A stretch of DNA of 64,000 bases from Fimbriimonas ginsengisoli Gsoil 348 (GTDB lineage Bacteria > Armatimonadota > Fimbriimonadia > Fimbriimonadales > Fimbriimonadaceae): contig NZ_CP007139.1 in assembly GCF_000724625.1 (NCBI RefSeq), positions 3,720,001 through 3,784,000 on the forward strand, given 5' to 3'. The notes under the pieces were generated by a model, which worked only from the letters and a program-made list of their open reading frames with translations, searched no databases and was not told the DNA's origin. Below are positions 42,515 to 51,686 of this stretch, piece by piece; position 1 is the first letter of the stretch, and every line of letters begins with the position of its first letter. The translations under genes and the position numbers were made by a program.

Positions 42515-44031
42515 TAGCTGGCGCCGTAGCGGCGAAGGATGTCTTTAACGTCTTCGCGGTTGCCGGCTTGGTCCAGGATCGGCGTTCCTCCCTTGTTTGC
42601 CGGCGCCGTGGGGTCGGCGCCCGCTTTTAGGAGCGCTTCGACCACTGCCGGGTAATCGCCCTTTGAATTGCGGCACCACATGGCGCCGTGAGCCGCCCAT
42701 CCCAGCGGAGTGCTTCCGTGCTTTTCATCCCGAGTTTCGATCGGGATATGTCCCAGCAAGAACCGGACCGTCTCCAACTGTCCAAACCAGCAGGCGGTGT
42801 GGAGCGCGGTGCCAGTGTCCATGCCGGTGCTCAGCGGGTCGACCTTTGCCAGAAGCAACAGACGAACGGTTTCCGTTTGCCCGTTTTGGGCGGCGTCCGG
42901 AAGGATGCTTGCCTCCTCCTTGGACATTTCGGAGCCGATCGCCGGATGCTCTTTCAGAATCGCGCGGACCTCCTCTTCGTCTCCTAAGACCGCGGCCGCC
43001 AATAATCGCCGTGAGGGCGGACTGACCCGCGTGAGCTCCTCCAAAACGTCGAAGCTGCCGCTGGTGGCCGCAACCTCCTGCGGGGTCCTGCCGCCGCCCA
43101 GTTTGTATAGGTAGATATGTCCGCCATCCGACTTGGTGGTGATGAACGGCGCCTTACCGATTCGTGCCATTGCCGCGTTCGGATCCTCCGCGAGCACCCG
43201 CTTGAGAAGCTCGACATCGTTCAATACTGCCGCCGTATACACGTCCGGCTTGGCGCCATGCTTCAACAAGACGCGCAGAATGTCGGGATTGCCGACTTGG
43301 TACTGAATCGGAGTTCCTTCATGGTCCACGTCGCGCTGCTCCAGATCCGCACCCCGCTCGATCAGGAATCCCGCGATTTCCGCGTTCGCCGCAACGTGCA
43401 GCGGCCGGTGCCCATCGCCCCCGGGGGCGTTCACCAGCGCCGGATCGGCGTCGAGAAGCTCGCGAAGGATCTCCAACTTTCCATGGGCCGCCGCCGACCA
43501 GACGTCCCATCGCGTTCCGAGGTGCAGGAGGGTTTCGACCGCATTCCCGTGGGCGTGGTCGAGAGCGCCGAAGCCTCCCGCCCACCAGCCACTTCGACCA
43601 TTCGGATCGGCGCCGTACTTGGCCAAGATCGGCAGCAGTTTGTCCGCGTTCGAGTGGTGGCTCGCCCTAACGAACGCGGGGGCGTCGAATGAAAAGAGCG
43701 GCTCATTGACGATCCGCCTCAGCGACGGTTTGCTTCGAAGCAATCGGCTGAGCCCGGCCTCGTCGCCGGCTTCGACCGCGAGGCGAAACCGCTCCTTCAA
43801 TATGGGGAGCTCGACTTCGTCGACCAGCTTTGGCCAGCTCTCATACCCGTGCTTTCGGGCGACGAGCCGTTGGGCGTCGTTAAGTCGCGCATTGGCGGGA
43901 ACCAGAGTCGGATCGTGGAGACGGGCGAGCTCCAGCGCCTCCGGCGCAAGCTCGTGAAGGGCGCGCAAAAGCTCTTTCGCCTGGATGCGAAGCTGCCGGA
44001 CATCGGCGCGGGCGGGAATCGTTTCGGACAT
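42514..44031 (-). CDS. Ankyrin-repeat protein
   Basis: 505 aa from MSETIPARADVRQ. The first ~85 residues (LRIQAKELLRALHELAPEAL... LNDAQRLVARKHGYESWPKL) are a helical domain common in soil-bacterial ankyrin proteins. Then about nine ankyrin repeats, e.g. GDGHRPLHVAANAEIAGFLI, DTGTALHTACWFGQLETVRF, HGSTPLGWAAHGAMW, GGTPILDQAGNREDVKDIL. No signal peptide, so cytosolic; partner unknown. Divergent from the nucleoside hydrolase. Confidence 0.9.
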   Translation of the reverse strand: MSETIPARADVRQLRIQAKELLRALHELAPEALELARLHDPTLVPANARLNDAQRLVARKHGYESWPKLVDEVELPILKERFRLAVEAGDEAGLSRLLRSKPSLRRIVNEPLFSFDAPAFVRASHHSNADKLLPILAKYGADPNGRSGWWAGGFGALDHAHGNAVETLLHLGTRWDVWSAAAHGKLEILRELLDADPALVNAPGGDGHRPLHVAANAEIAGFLIERGADLEQRDVDHEGTPIQYQVGNPDILRVLLKHGAKPDVYTAAVLNDVELLKRVLAEDPNAAMARIGKAPFITTKSDGGHIYLYKLGGGRTPQEVAATSGSFDVLEELTRVSPPSRRLLAAAVLGDEEEVRAILKEHPAIGSEMSKEEASILPDAAQNGQTETVRLLLLAKVDPLSTGMDTGTALHTACWFGQLETVRFLLGHIPIETRDEKHGSTPLGWAAHGAMWCRNSKGDYPAVVEALLKAGADPTAPANKGGTPILDQAGNREDVKDILRRYGAS

Positions 44032-44201
44032 GTTCAACCTCCGTTGCATGCTTCGCCTGCGGTCCGCGAGCAGGCAGCAACAAAGGTCGACGTAACAACG
44101 ACGAACTTGTGGTGGCTGGACTCAGTCCTTCCCGCGGACCCGGGGGCGTGCCGAAGCGCCACCCTTATGTTATCACGATTGCCACGGTGTCAGGATATGG
44201 C

Positions 44202-45056
44202 GTGGACCGAATCCCGATACTTCTCGACACCGACCCCGGCAGCGACATCGACGACGCTCTCGCCTTGGCTTACCTACTACGTGAGCCCCGGTGCGAGCTG
44301 ATCGGGGTCACCACGGTAACCGGCGACGTCGCCAAGCGGGCCGCCATCGTCGAGATCATTTGTGGCGCCTTCGGCCGGGAGGATGTGCCGATCCACTGCG
44401 GCGCATCCGACACCCTCGCCGGGGGACCTGGCCAGCCAAGGGTTCCGCAGTACGACGCCATCGCCCACTTGCCGCACCGGATGGACCGCCCCCAGAACAC
44501 GGCGGTCGACTATTTACGCGAAACGATCCGCTCCAGGCCGGGCGAAATCACTCTCTTGTCGATCGGCCCATTTACCAATCTCGCAATCCTGTTCGCACTC
44601 GATCCCGAGATTCCAAAGCTGCTCAAAGGGCTGATTTCGATGGGCGGCTGCTTCGACCGCCCGGGCTGCGAATGGAACGCGCTGTGCGATCCGTATGCGA
44701 CGGTGGCAACGATCATGCGGTCGGCTCGGCAGACGTGGGTCGGATTGGACGTAACGATGCAGTGCCAGATGGCCCCCGAAGAAGTCCGGGCGAAGTTTGC
44801 GAAGCCGCCGCTGGATGTGCTGCTCCTGATGGCAGAGCGGTGGTTTCAGGATGCGAACAAGATCACTTTCCACGATCCCCTGGCGGCCGCGGTGATCTTT
44901 CATCCCGAGCTTTGTCGATATTCCGACGGATTGGTGGTGGCGCGGATGACGGAGGACGGACTGAGGACCGAGTTCACGCCCGGCATGGGCGGCCATCGGA
45001 TCGCGACGGAGGTGGACGTGGCGCCGTTCTTTGAGGAGTATTTCGGCGTGTTCTAA
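44202..45056 (+). CDS. Inosine-uridine-preferring nucleoside hydrolase
   Basis: 284 aa from GTG 44202. The calcium-binding entry ILLDTDPGSDIDDALALAYL (Asp cluster) is diagnostic; also GVTTVTGDVAKRA (TTVxGN variant), SIGPFTNLAILFALDP, FDRPGCEWNALCDPYA and HDPLAAAV. Cleaves the N-glycosidic bond of ribonucleosides in salvage. Family members are ~310 aa, so the upstream frame (to 44109) is possible but not conserved. Convergent with lon. Confidence 0.92.
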   Translation: MDRIPILLDTDPGSDIDDALALAYLLREPRCELIGVTTVTGDVAKRAAIVEIICGAFGREDVPIHCGASDTLAGGPGQPRVPQYDAIAHLPHRMDRPQNTAVDYLRETIRSRPGEITLLSIGPFTNLAILFALDPEIPKLLKGLISMGGCFDRPGCEWNALCDPYATVATIMRSARQTWVGLDVTMQCQMAPEEVRAKFAKPPLDVLLLMAERWFQDANKITFHDPLAAAVIFHPELCRYSDGLVVARMTEDGLRTEFTPGMGGHRIATEVDVAPFFEEYFGVF

Positions 45057-45077
45057 GGGTGTAGCAAGGGGAGAACA

Positions 45078-45100
45078 GCCGCGGGCTTAGAGCCCGCGGC
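45078..45100. terminator. Convergent hairpin between nucleoside hydrolase and lon
   Basis: GCCGCGGGCT / AGCCCGCGGC with TAG loop, no T tract. Lies 7 bp beyond the lon stop and 22 bp beyond the hydrolase stop, so it may serve both. Confidence 0.6.
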
Positions 45101-45106
45101 CCCTGG

Positions 45107-47545
45107 TTACTGACGCGTTGGCTTTTCCAGCGCAAGCTTCAGCACCTGGTCGGCGTGCTTGACGAAGTGCGCTTTTAGCTTTTCCCGAATTTCTGCCGGC
45201 ACGTCTTCGAGATAGTCCTTCTCGTTCTGTTCGGGCAGAATCACCGTGTTGACTCCCGCGCGATTCGCGGCGAGAACCTTTTCCTTGATGCCGCCCACGG
45301 GCAGAACCTGACCGCCGAGGGTGATTTCGCCGGTCATCGCCAAACGCGGCTTTACCTTCCGGTCGGTGAGCAGGGAAGTCAGCGCGGTTAGCATCGTAAC
45401 GCCCGCGCTCGGCCCATCTTTCGGCACGGCGCCGGCCGGCACGTGAACGTGGATTTCGATCTTGTCGTAGAAGTCCGGCCGGATATTGAGCTGCTCGACG
45501 TGGCTGCGCACGTAGCTCAGAGCCGCGGTGACCGATTCCTTCATCACGTCGCCGAGTTGCCCGGTGACGATGAGTCCCTTCTGGCCAGGCATCTTGGTGG
45601 TCTCGATAAACAAGACGTCGCCGCCGACCGGGGTCCAAGCGAGGCCGACGGCGGTTCCCGCCGTCATCTCCCGCTCCATCACCTCGTCGTGCATAAATCG
45701 GGGTGCGCCAAGAGCTTGCTCGATGAATTTGGGCGATACCGAGACCTTTCCGGTGTGCCCTTCGGCCACCATGCGCGTGACCTTCCGGACCACGCTTCCG
45801 ATTTCCCGCTCCAGATTTCGCACTCCCGCTTCTCGGGTGTAGTGACGGATCAACTTAACGACGGCGTCGCGCCGGAATGTGATCTGGCTCTTTCGGAGAC
45901 CATGCTCCTCTACCTGCTTCGGAATGAGGTGGCGCTCGGCAATCTCGGCTTTTTCTTCCTCGGTGTAGCCGCCGAGCTCGATGACCTCCATTCGGTCTCG
46001 CAGTGGCGCGGGAATGGTGTCGAGCCGGTTTGCGGTGGTGATGAAGAAGACGCGAGAAAGGTCGAACGGCACGTCGAGGTAGTGGTCCCGGAACGTGGCG
46101 TTCTGCTCGGGATCGAGCACTTCCAGCAACGCGGACGAGGGATCGCCCCGGAAGTCGTTGCCCAGCTTGTCGATCTCGTCCAGGACGAAGACCGGGTTAT
46201 TGGTCTCCACCCGTCTCAGGTTTTGGATGATCTGGCCGGGGAGGGCGCCGATGTAGGTACGCCGGTGGCCGCGAATCTCCGCCTCGTCTCGCATTCCTCC
46301 GAGCGAAATCCGTCCGTACTTCCGCCCCATCGCGTGGGCGATCGATCGACCGAGCGAAGTCTTGCCGACGCCGGGAGGTCCGGCGAAGCAAAGTATCGGC
46401 TGCCTCACCGGGCCGTTCGTCTTAACCTTTCGAACGGAGAGAAATTCGATAATCCGGTCTTTGATTTTTTCGAGCCCGAAATGGTCGCCGTCTAAGACCT
46501 CCTTGACGTGCTTCAGATCGAGATTGTCGATCGTCGCCTTTTCCCAAGGCATCGCAACCATCCAGTCGATATAGGTTCGCGCCACGGTGTATTCCGGCGA
46601 GCCGGGATTCATTCGGCGGAGCCGGTCGTACTCGCGGTTTACTTCGCGCAGAGCCTCGGCGGACAGCTTCGCCTCGTCGATCCGGACTTTGAGCTCGTCG
46701 AGCTCTTCGCCTCGCTCATCGGCTTCGCCCAGTTCGCGTTGGATCGCCTTGAGCTGCTCGCGCAGGTAGTACTCGCGCTGGGTCTTGCTGAGCTCGGTGT
46801 TCACCTCGCTCTGCACTTTGCTGGTCAGCTCGAGAACGCGGACCTCTTTCGATAGCTGCTCCAACAAGGTGCGGAGCCGTTCCTGGATGTCGATGGTTTC
46901 CAGGATCTTCTGCTTGTCTTCCACGCTGAGCGTCATGTGCGCGGCGACGAGGTCGGTCATGACGTTCGTCTCCTGCACCGCTTGGGTCAGGGTTCGTAGC
47001 TCGTCGGGAAGTTGGGGGGAGAGACGGATCGCCTGTTCGAAGAGAGCGGCGACGGAGCGCCGAAGCGCCTCGACTTCTTCCGCCTTATCCTCGGGCGGAG
47101 GAATCTCGTCGAGCACCTCGATCCGAGCCCGCAAGTACGGCTGCTCCTGGATTCTCTCGACGATCCGGAATCGGGATACACCTTGGACGATTAGCCGCAC
47201 CGCGTCCGGCATCTTCACGAGGGTGCGGATGATAACGGCGCAGCCGTATTCGTAGACGTCGTCGAACCCAGGGTTCTCGTCGTGGGCTTGACGTTGCGCG
47301 ACTACTCCGATGACGCGATTGTTGCCGACAACACTCTCGTCGAGAAGCTGAACGCTCGATTCTCTCGCCACGCTTAGCGGAGCGATGAGCATCGGATAGA
47401 TGACGCTGTCGCGAAGCGGAAGGATGTTGAGGATCGGCGGAACATCCGGCTTCGCCTCTTCTTCACCCGGCTCTTGGATTTGCGGTTCGCCGAGTTCGGC
47501 TTCTAGCGGCTCTTCTTCTTCGATCGGTAATTTGAGCTCTGCCAT
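45107..47545 (-). CDS. lon: ATP-dependent protease Lon (LonA)
   Basis: 812 aa. N-terminal substrate domain (LPLRDSVIYPMLIAPLSVAR), coiled linker (about 225-290), AAA+ module with Walker A AGPPGVGKTSLGRSIAHAMG and Walker B VFVLDEIDKLG, and the Ser-Lys protease domain with PKDGPSAGVTMLTALTSLL (catalytic Ser) and a later Lys in LPVGGIKEKVLAANRAG. Degrades misfolded proteins. Its ATG shares a base with the hsp20 stop (TAATG), so the two are coupled. Confidence 0.97.
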   Translation of the reverse strand: MAELKLPIEEEEPLEAELGEPQIQEPGEEEAKPDVPPILNILPLRDSVIYPMLIAPLSVARESSVQLLDESVVGNNRVIGVVAQRQAHDENPGFDDVYEYGCAVIIRTLVKMPDAVRLIVQGVSRFRIVERIQEQPYLRARIEVLDEIPPPEDKAEEVEALRRSVAALFEQAIRLSPQLPDELRTLTQAVQETNVMTDLVAAHMTLSVEDKQKILETIDIQERLRTLLEQLSKEVRVLELTSKVQSEVNTELSKTQREYYLREQLKAIQRELGEADERGEELDELKVRIDEAKLSAEALREVNREYDRLRRMNPGSPEYTVARTYIDWMVAMPWEKATIDNLDLKHVKEVLDGDHFGLEKIKDRIIEFLSVRKVKTNGPVRQPILCFAGPPGVGKTSLGRSIAHAMGRKYGRISLGGMRDEAEIRGHRRTYIGALPGQIIQNLRRVETNNPVFVLDEIDKLGNDFRGDPSSALLEVLDPEQNATFRDHYLDVPFDLSRVFFITTANRLDTIPAPLRDRMEVIELGGYTEEEKAEIAERHLIPKQVEEHGLRKSQITFRRDAVVKLIRHYTREAGVRNLEREIGSVVRKVTRMVAEGHTGKVSVSPKFIEQALGAPRFMHDEVMEREMTAGTAVGLAWTPVGGDVLFIETTKMPGQKGLIVTGQLGDVMKESVTAALSYVRSHVEQLNIRPDFYDKIEIHVHVPAGAVPKDGPSAGVTMLTALTSLLTDRKVKPRLAMTGEITLGGQVLPVGGIKEKVLAANRAGVNTVILPEQNEKDYLEDVPAEIREKLKAHFVKHADQVLKLALEKPTRQ

Positions 47546-47997
47546 TAAATTTTCCTAAACCTTACTGTCCGCGCCACGACGACCCGATCTTGCTTGGGAA
47601 TCATGACAAGCAAGAAGCCGTTTCGGTAGGTCGCACGAATATTGGACGCGTCCACGGAGATGTCCGGTAGGCGTACCTCGCGAGAGAAGTCCCCGTAAAA
47701 AATCTCCAATTGGTGAATCCCGGTCCGGCACCCGTCCACCGGGTCCTCCTCCGGCCGATTTCCCTTGATTAAGATCGAGTGGCGCTCGGGCATGTAGAGT
47801 AGCTGAATCTCTTCTCCCCGCACCCCCGCGATCTCCGCTTTGATGAGAAACCGATGCTCCTCTTCGATGAGGTCGACTCTGGGTTCCCACGTACGTCCTG
47901 ACGCGATTGCGGGTCGGGTCCGGTTCATCTCATCGGCGAACCGGCTCATCTCGCTCCCCAACTTCCAGAACCACTCCTCGGCCTCGCGACGTGGCAT
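47545..47997 (-). CDS. Small heat-shock protein (Hsp20/alpha-crystallin)
   Basis: 150 aa from MPRREAEEWFW. Alpha-crystallin domain about 45-140: WEPRVDLIEEEHRFLIKAEI, GVRGEEIQLLYMPERHSILI, REVRLPDISVDASNIRATYR, NGFLLVMIPK (the GxLxxxxPK landmark, GFLLVMIPK). ATP-independent holdase. Coupled to lon in a holdase-protease pair. Start at 47997 because the extra 24 residues upstream are low-complexity and unlike the family. Confidence 0.93.
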   Translation of the reverse strand: MPRREAEEWFWKLGSEMSRFADEMNRTRPAIASGRTWEPRVDLIEEEHRFLIKAEIAGVRGEEIQLLYMPERHSILIKGNRPEEDPVDGCRTGIHQLEIFYGDFSREVRLPDISVDASNIRATYRNGFLLVMIPKQDRVVVARTVRFRKI

Positions 47998-48482
47998 ATC
48001 TCCGATTGTACTTTGCCAACCTCCCCACCGGCGCGGGCGGCCGGTCGTGTCCCGCGGTGACCCGGGCACGACTTATCGTGTATGCCGACGCAAGTTCTGC
48101 GGCCGCTTACGGGGTCGGGGAGGGCGGCGTGCTCAGTTCCAGGGGTCTTCGACACCCTGGCTAAGTTCTGCGACCCTCCGGGTCGGGATGCAGTCCGGAA
48201 GGACCGCTGGTCTCCAGACCGGCCTTTCCGGCTCCCTTGCCTGACCTCTTTCCAGTCGTTGCCGAACCGTCCGTGCTCTTAGGTGTCGGTCGCCCCCTTG
48301 CCCAAGACCCGCCTCCGGGGAATCCAGAACTCTCGGTGCGGGAACGGAGTCGGTTCGCATGAAAAGACGTAAAAGGTTGTATCAACTCGGAAGGACGCTA
48401 GTTCTTGAGTGTAGATGCCGAACATCAGTTCAGATGCGAGGCCTGCCGGTATCGCGAATGGCGGCAGTTGATTGGAGAGAAA
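47998..48482. repeat. 485-bp gap with repeat C2 and palindrome cluster
   Basis: 48110-48190 is the second copy of the ~85-bp element (see 41667). Directly after it come CGACCCTCCGGGTCG, GTCCGGAAGGAC and GGTCTCCAGACC (to 48230). The rest to 48482 is the leader of the next gene, with GGAGAGAA as RBS. No coding frame with family likeness is seen. Confidence 0.75.
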
Positions 48483-49964
48483 ATGAAACTTTGGAGCTTA
48501 ATTGCACTTGGCGTAGCGCTTGGGATCGTGGTCGGCTGTGGCGGCGGGGGCGGAGGCAGCACTTCTTCGACCGGAGGGGCTGGCCCGTCCTCCGTGCGCT
48601 TATTTGCCACCGACGACATGTCCACCGGTTTTGACCACGTGTGGGTCACGATCAAGCAAGTCTCCTTGACGGCGGCGAGTGGCGACCGAGTCATTTTCGA
48701 CGACCCGGCCGGCCGAATCATCGACCTTAAGACGCTTCGCGATGCCGCTGGCCGTCGATTCAACCTCCTTTCCAACCGCGCCATCTCCTCCGGCAAGTTC
48801 GCTGGATTGAAAGTGGTTGTGAACAGCGACCTCAACGTCTTCCCGACGGGCGCCACCACGGCCACCGCGGCAACTTTCGACGGGTCCACGACAGGTGGTA
48901 CCAAGACTTTGTCGGTCGACTTCGCATCGCCCCGCGACCTGCTCACGGGCACCAACCTCATCGTCGACTTCGACCTGAGCAAGTGGACGCTGACCGGCAA
49001 CGTCGTTTCGGCGACCGACAATCACTTCCTGAACATCGTGGAGGACAGCCGGGTCGACGATCCGCTCCGGCATGAGCTCGACGACTACCACGGAACGATT
49101 TCGAACCTGAGCGGCGCCGCGCCCGACTCGACGTTCACCCTTACCCAGCGAAACGGCACGGTCAACGTGAAGACCGACGCGAACGCGTCGATCTTCCAGG
49201 AAAGCGCCGCCGGCTCTCCTTCGCTCACCAACGGCGAGCGAGTGGAAGTCACGGGCGTTTTCTCCACCTCCGCGAACGCGATTATCGCCACGACGATCAA
49301 GATCGACGACGTTAACGACAACGATCCGGATCAGGTCAAGGGCCAGATATCGAGCTTCTCGGCGGATACGAAGACGGCGGTGATCACGATCGTGAGGAGC
49401 CATGGATTCGTTCCGACGAATACTACGCTCACGCTCCAGTTCGCCGACACGACCAAGTTCTTTTCGCACCGAGGCGTTACGCTGACGAGCGCCGACTTCT
49501 TTGCCCAGGTTGCCAACGGCAACTTCATCGAAGCGGAGGGAACGATTAGCGGTGATACCTTCACCGTTACGAAGGCCAAGCTCGAGGACGAAGTGGGCCA
49601 CCACGGAGAAGGCGGCGGTCACCACGGCGGAGACGGTAACCACGACGGAGCCGAGCTCACCGGCACCATATCCGACCTGGCCGCGGACGCCGGAACGTTC
49701 ACCCTCACCGTCACCCGGTGGGAAGGGCTGATGCTCTCATCCGGCGCCAAGGTCTCCGTGACCACGTCGGCCTCCACGGAGTTCAAGCTGAACGGTGCGA
49801 CTGCCACCAAGGCCGCTTTCTTCGCGGCCCTGGCAACCGCCACCAGCGTCCAAGTCGAAGGAACCTACGACGACGCGACGAAATCGCTCGCCGCAACCGA
49901 GATTAAGATCGGCGACAACGGCGGCGGAGGCCACGGAGGTGGTGGCGGCGGTGGCAATGACTAG
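48483..49964 (+). CDS. Lipoprotein with DUF4382 and DUF5666-type repeats
   Basis: 493 aa from ATG 48483. Lipoprotein signal MKLWSLIALGVALGIVVGCG with a Gly-run after the Cys. Residues about 35-180 (VRLFATDDMSTGFDHVWVTI, FNLLSNRAISSGKFAGLKVV) match DUF4382. After that three DUF5666-like OB repeats (YHGTISNLSGAAPDSTFTLT, VEVTGVFSTSANAIIATTIK, DEAELTG-type GAELTGTISDLAADAGTFTL). Between them is a His/Gly-rich loop HGEGGGHHGGDGNHDG, and the end is poly-Gly. Surface protein of unknown role. Followed by a terminator. Confidence 0.85.
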   Translation: MKLWSLIALGVALGIVVGCGGGGGGSTSSTGGAGPSSVRLFATDDMSTGFDHVWVTIKQVSLTAASGDRVIFDDPAGRIIDLKTLRDAAGRRFNLLSNRAISSGKFAGLKVVVNSDLNVFPTGATTATAATFDGSTTGGTKTLSVDFASPRDLLTGTNLIVDFDLSKWTLTGNVVSATDNHFLNIVEDSRVDDPLRHELDDYHGTISNLSGAAPDSTFTLTQRNGTVNVKTDANASIFQESAAGSPSLTNGERVEVTGVFSTSANAIIATTIKIDDVNDNDPDQVKGQISSFSADTKTAVITIVRSHGFVPTNTTLTLQFADTTKFFSHRGVTLTSADFFAQVANGNFIEAEGTISGDTFTVTKAKLEDEVGHHGEGGGHHGGDGNHDGAELTGTISDLAADAGTFTLTVTRWEGLMLSSGAKVSVTTSASTEFKLNGATATKAAFFAALATATSVQVEGTYDDATKSLAATEIKIGDNGGGGHGGGGGGGND

Positions 49965-49987
49965 CCCGTAACGCCGCTAAGAGAAAA

Positions 49988-50020
49988 TTCCCTCCACGCA
50001 AGGCGTGGAGGGATTTTTTC
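49988..50020 (+). terminator. Rho-independent terminator
   Basis: CCCTCCACGC / GCGTGGAGGG with AAG loop and T6. Ends the DUF4382 lipoprotein gene. Confidence 0.93.
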
Positions 50021-50259
50021 TTTGGATGGTGGAGCGTGCATTTCGGAGCGTCGACGATTGCCGGTAGTCCCCAGACAAGGGCCGTAGCTCGGTAGGCTCC
50101 TTTTCCCTTGTCGATCTGGCAAGGACCTTCGAAGCAGCCAAGTTTTACCTACGGGAACCCTCTCCCGAGGGGGAGGGAGAGCGTTCTACCGGGCCGAAAT
50201 TCGTTCCTGAATCTACAACTCGGTCAGCGATACGAGTGAAGACTGGACGGTTTACGGGG
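50021..50259. other. Intergenic region with CCCTCTCCC palindrome
   Basis: CCCTCTCCCGAGGGGGAGGG at about 50158-50177 is an imperfect palindrome. Nothing else beyond the tail of the MFS gene is seen. Confidence 0.5.
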
Positions 50260-51627
50260 CTAGGCCGTGGAGGGTCCGTCATTCAGATCGGTCAATGCGC
50301 TGGAGGCGAACAGGGAGATGATTGACGCCAGCAGGACGACGGAGCCGCCCACGAGGAGGGAAAGGCGGACCCCGGCTTGGGGGACGAACTCCAGCAAGCC
50401 GTGAATCGGCACGTTCATGCGGGTGTTCTTTGCCAGGTAACCGAAGGCGAGGACTCCGAAAGGCGAGAGCCCGTTGAGAGCCCAGATGTGCATCGAGAGC
50501 ACCCGGCCTCGGAGCCTCTCCGGGGCGAGGATTTGGAACAGGGCGTTCGTGCTGTTGAATTGGATGATGGTGGAGCCGCCGACGAAGCCGATGACGATGT
50601 AGGCATCGATCGGAACGCGGATAAAGGCGAGCAGGATCAAGCCGAATCCGATGATCCCCATCGAACCCCGGATCAGGTGAGCTTTGTGCGGACTATCGCT
50701 AAGCGCCGTAATGAGGACAAGCCCCAACATCGCGCCGATCCCCATCGCGGTATAGGCGGCGCCGTTCGCTGCCTTCGCCGCGTCCGGATGAGCGCCGGTA
50801 GTAGTGCCCAGCCCCAGCGCCTGGTCGATATAGGCTGGGATGAGCGGAATATAGAAGATTCCGAAGATCGCGGTGATCGTCTCGAGCACGAGGAGCGTGC
50901 GAAGCCTGGCTTCGCGCCACGTGTAGATCGCACCCTCGAAGATCAGGTCCATGATCGGCTGCGCCTGGCGTGGCTGAACGGCGAGGCTGCTCTTGATCGC
51001 CATCGCTGCCCAGATCAGGGCGATGAAACTCACCCCGTTCAGCAGGTAGCAAGCCGCCACGCCGAACTTGGTTAGGATCAACACCCCTACCGCGGGGCCG
51101 AAAATGCGTGCGACGTTGAACGTCATCGCATTCACGGGAACCGCCGCCGCCAAATCTTCAGGCGGCACTACGCGGCTCACGATCGATTGGCGGGTCGGCA
51201 TCTCGACGCAGCCCACAAGTCCTAGTGCGAAGGCAACTGCGATGATCTGCCAATACTGGACAAAACCGAACTCCGTAGCCACGGCCAAGTAGAGCGCTCC
51301 CGCCGCGTAAATCGACTGGGTCACCACCAGCACCGTCCGTTTGTTCAGCGTATCCGCGAGCGACCCGGCGACGAAGCCCAGCAGAAATACCGGAATGCTC
51401 CCGCAGAAAGAGACCCATGCGAGCTTAGATTCGTCCTGGGTGAGTTGGTAGACGAAATAGCCCTGGGCGACGCTTTGGATCCAGCTTCCCGTGAAGCTGA
51501 CAAACGCGCCGATCCAGAGCAGCCGGAAATCGTGGTAGCTCAGGACTCTAACGAGTTTCGATCCGCTAAGCCTCTCTTGCCATTTGCCTCGCCCATTCGG
51601 TGGTGGGGGCGAAGACTCCGGGGGCAT
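50260..51627 (-). CDS. MFS exporter (EntS/MFS_3-like)
   Basis: 455 aa with 11-12 hydrophobic helices. Opening FRLLWIGAFVSFTGSWIQSV and SIPVFLLGFVAGSLADTLNK (loop 2-3 motif GxxAD with basic residues) mark the MFS_3 group, which exports small molecules such as siderophores. VPVNAMTFNVARIFGPAVG is the motif C-like region. Substrate unknown. Both ends are hydrophilic. Divergent from the glycosyltransferase. Confidence 0.9.
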   Translation of the reverse strand: MPPESSPPPPNGRGKWQERLSGSKLVRVLSYHDFRLLWIGAFVSFTGSWIQSVAQGYFVYQLTQDESKLAWVSFCGSIPVFLLGFVAGSLADTLNKRTVLVVTQSIYAAGALYLAVATEFGFVQYWQIIAVAFALGLVGCVEMPTRQSIVSRVVPPEDLAAAVPVNAMTFNVARIFGPAVGVLILTKFGVAACYLLNGVSFIALIWAAMAIKSSLAVQPRQAQPIMDLIFEGAIYTWREARLRTLLVLETITAIFGIFYIPLIPAYIDQALGLGTTTGAHPDAAKAANGAAYTAMGIGAMLGLVLITALSDSPHKAHLIRGSMGIIGFGLILLAFIRVPIDAYIVIGFVGGSTIIQFNSTNALFQILAPERLRGRVLSMHIWALNGLSPFGVLAFGYLAKNTRMNVPIHGLLEFVPQAGVRLSLLVGGSVVLLASIISLFASSALTDLNDGPSTA

Positions 51628-51686
51628 GCCTCTAGTATGCCCGGTGAGAAACGGGGGTCTCAGGTACGATTGCTACGTCCTCCAAT

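Noticed and set aside
44109-44201. N-terminal extension of the nucleoside hydrolase
   Set aside because: Residues before the ILLDTDPGSD entry are not conserved in the family; GTG 44202 is adequate.
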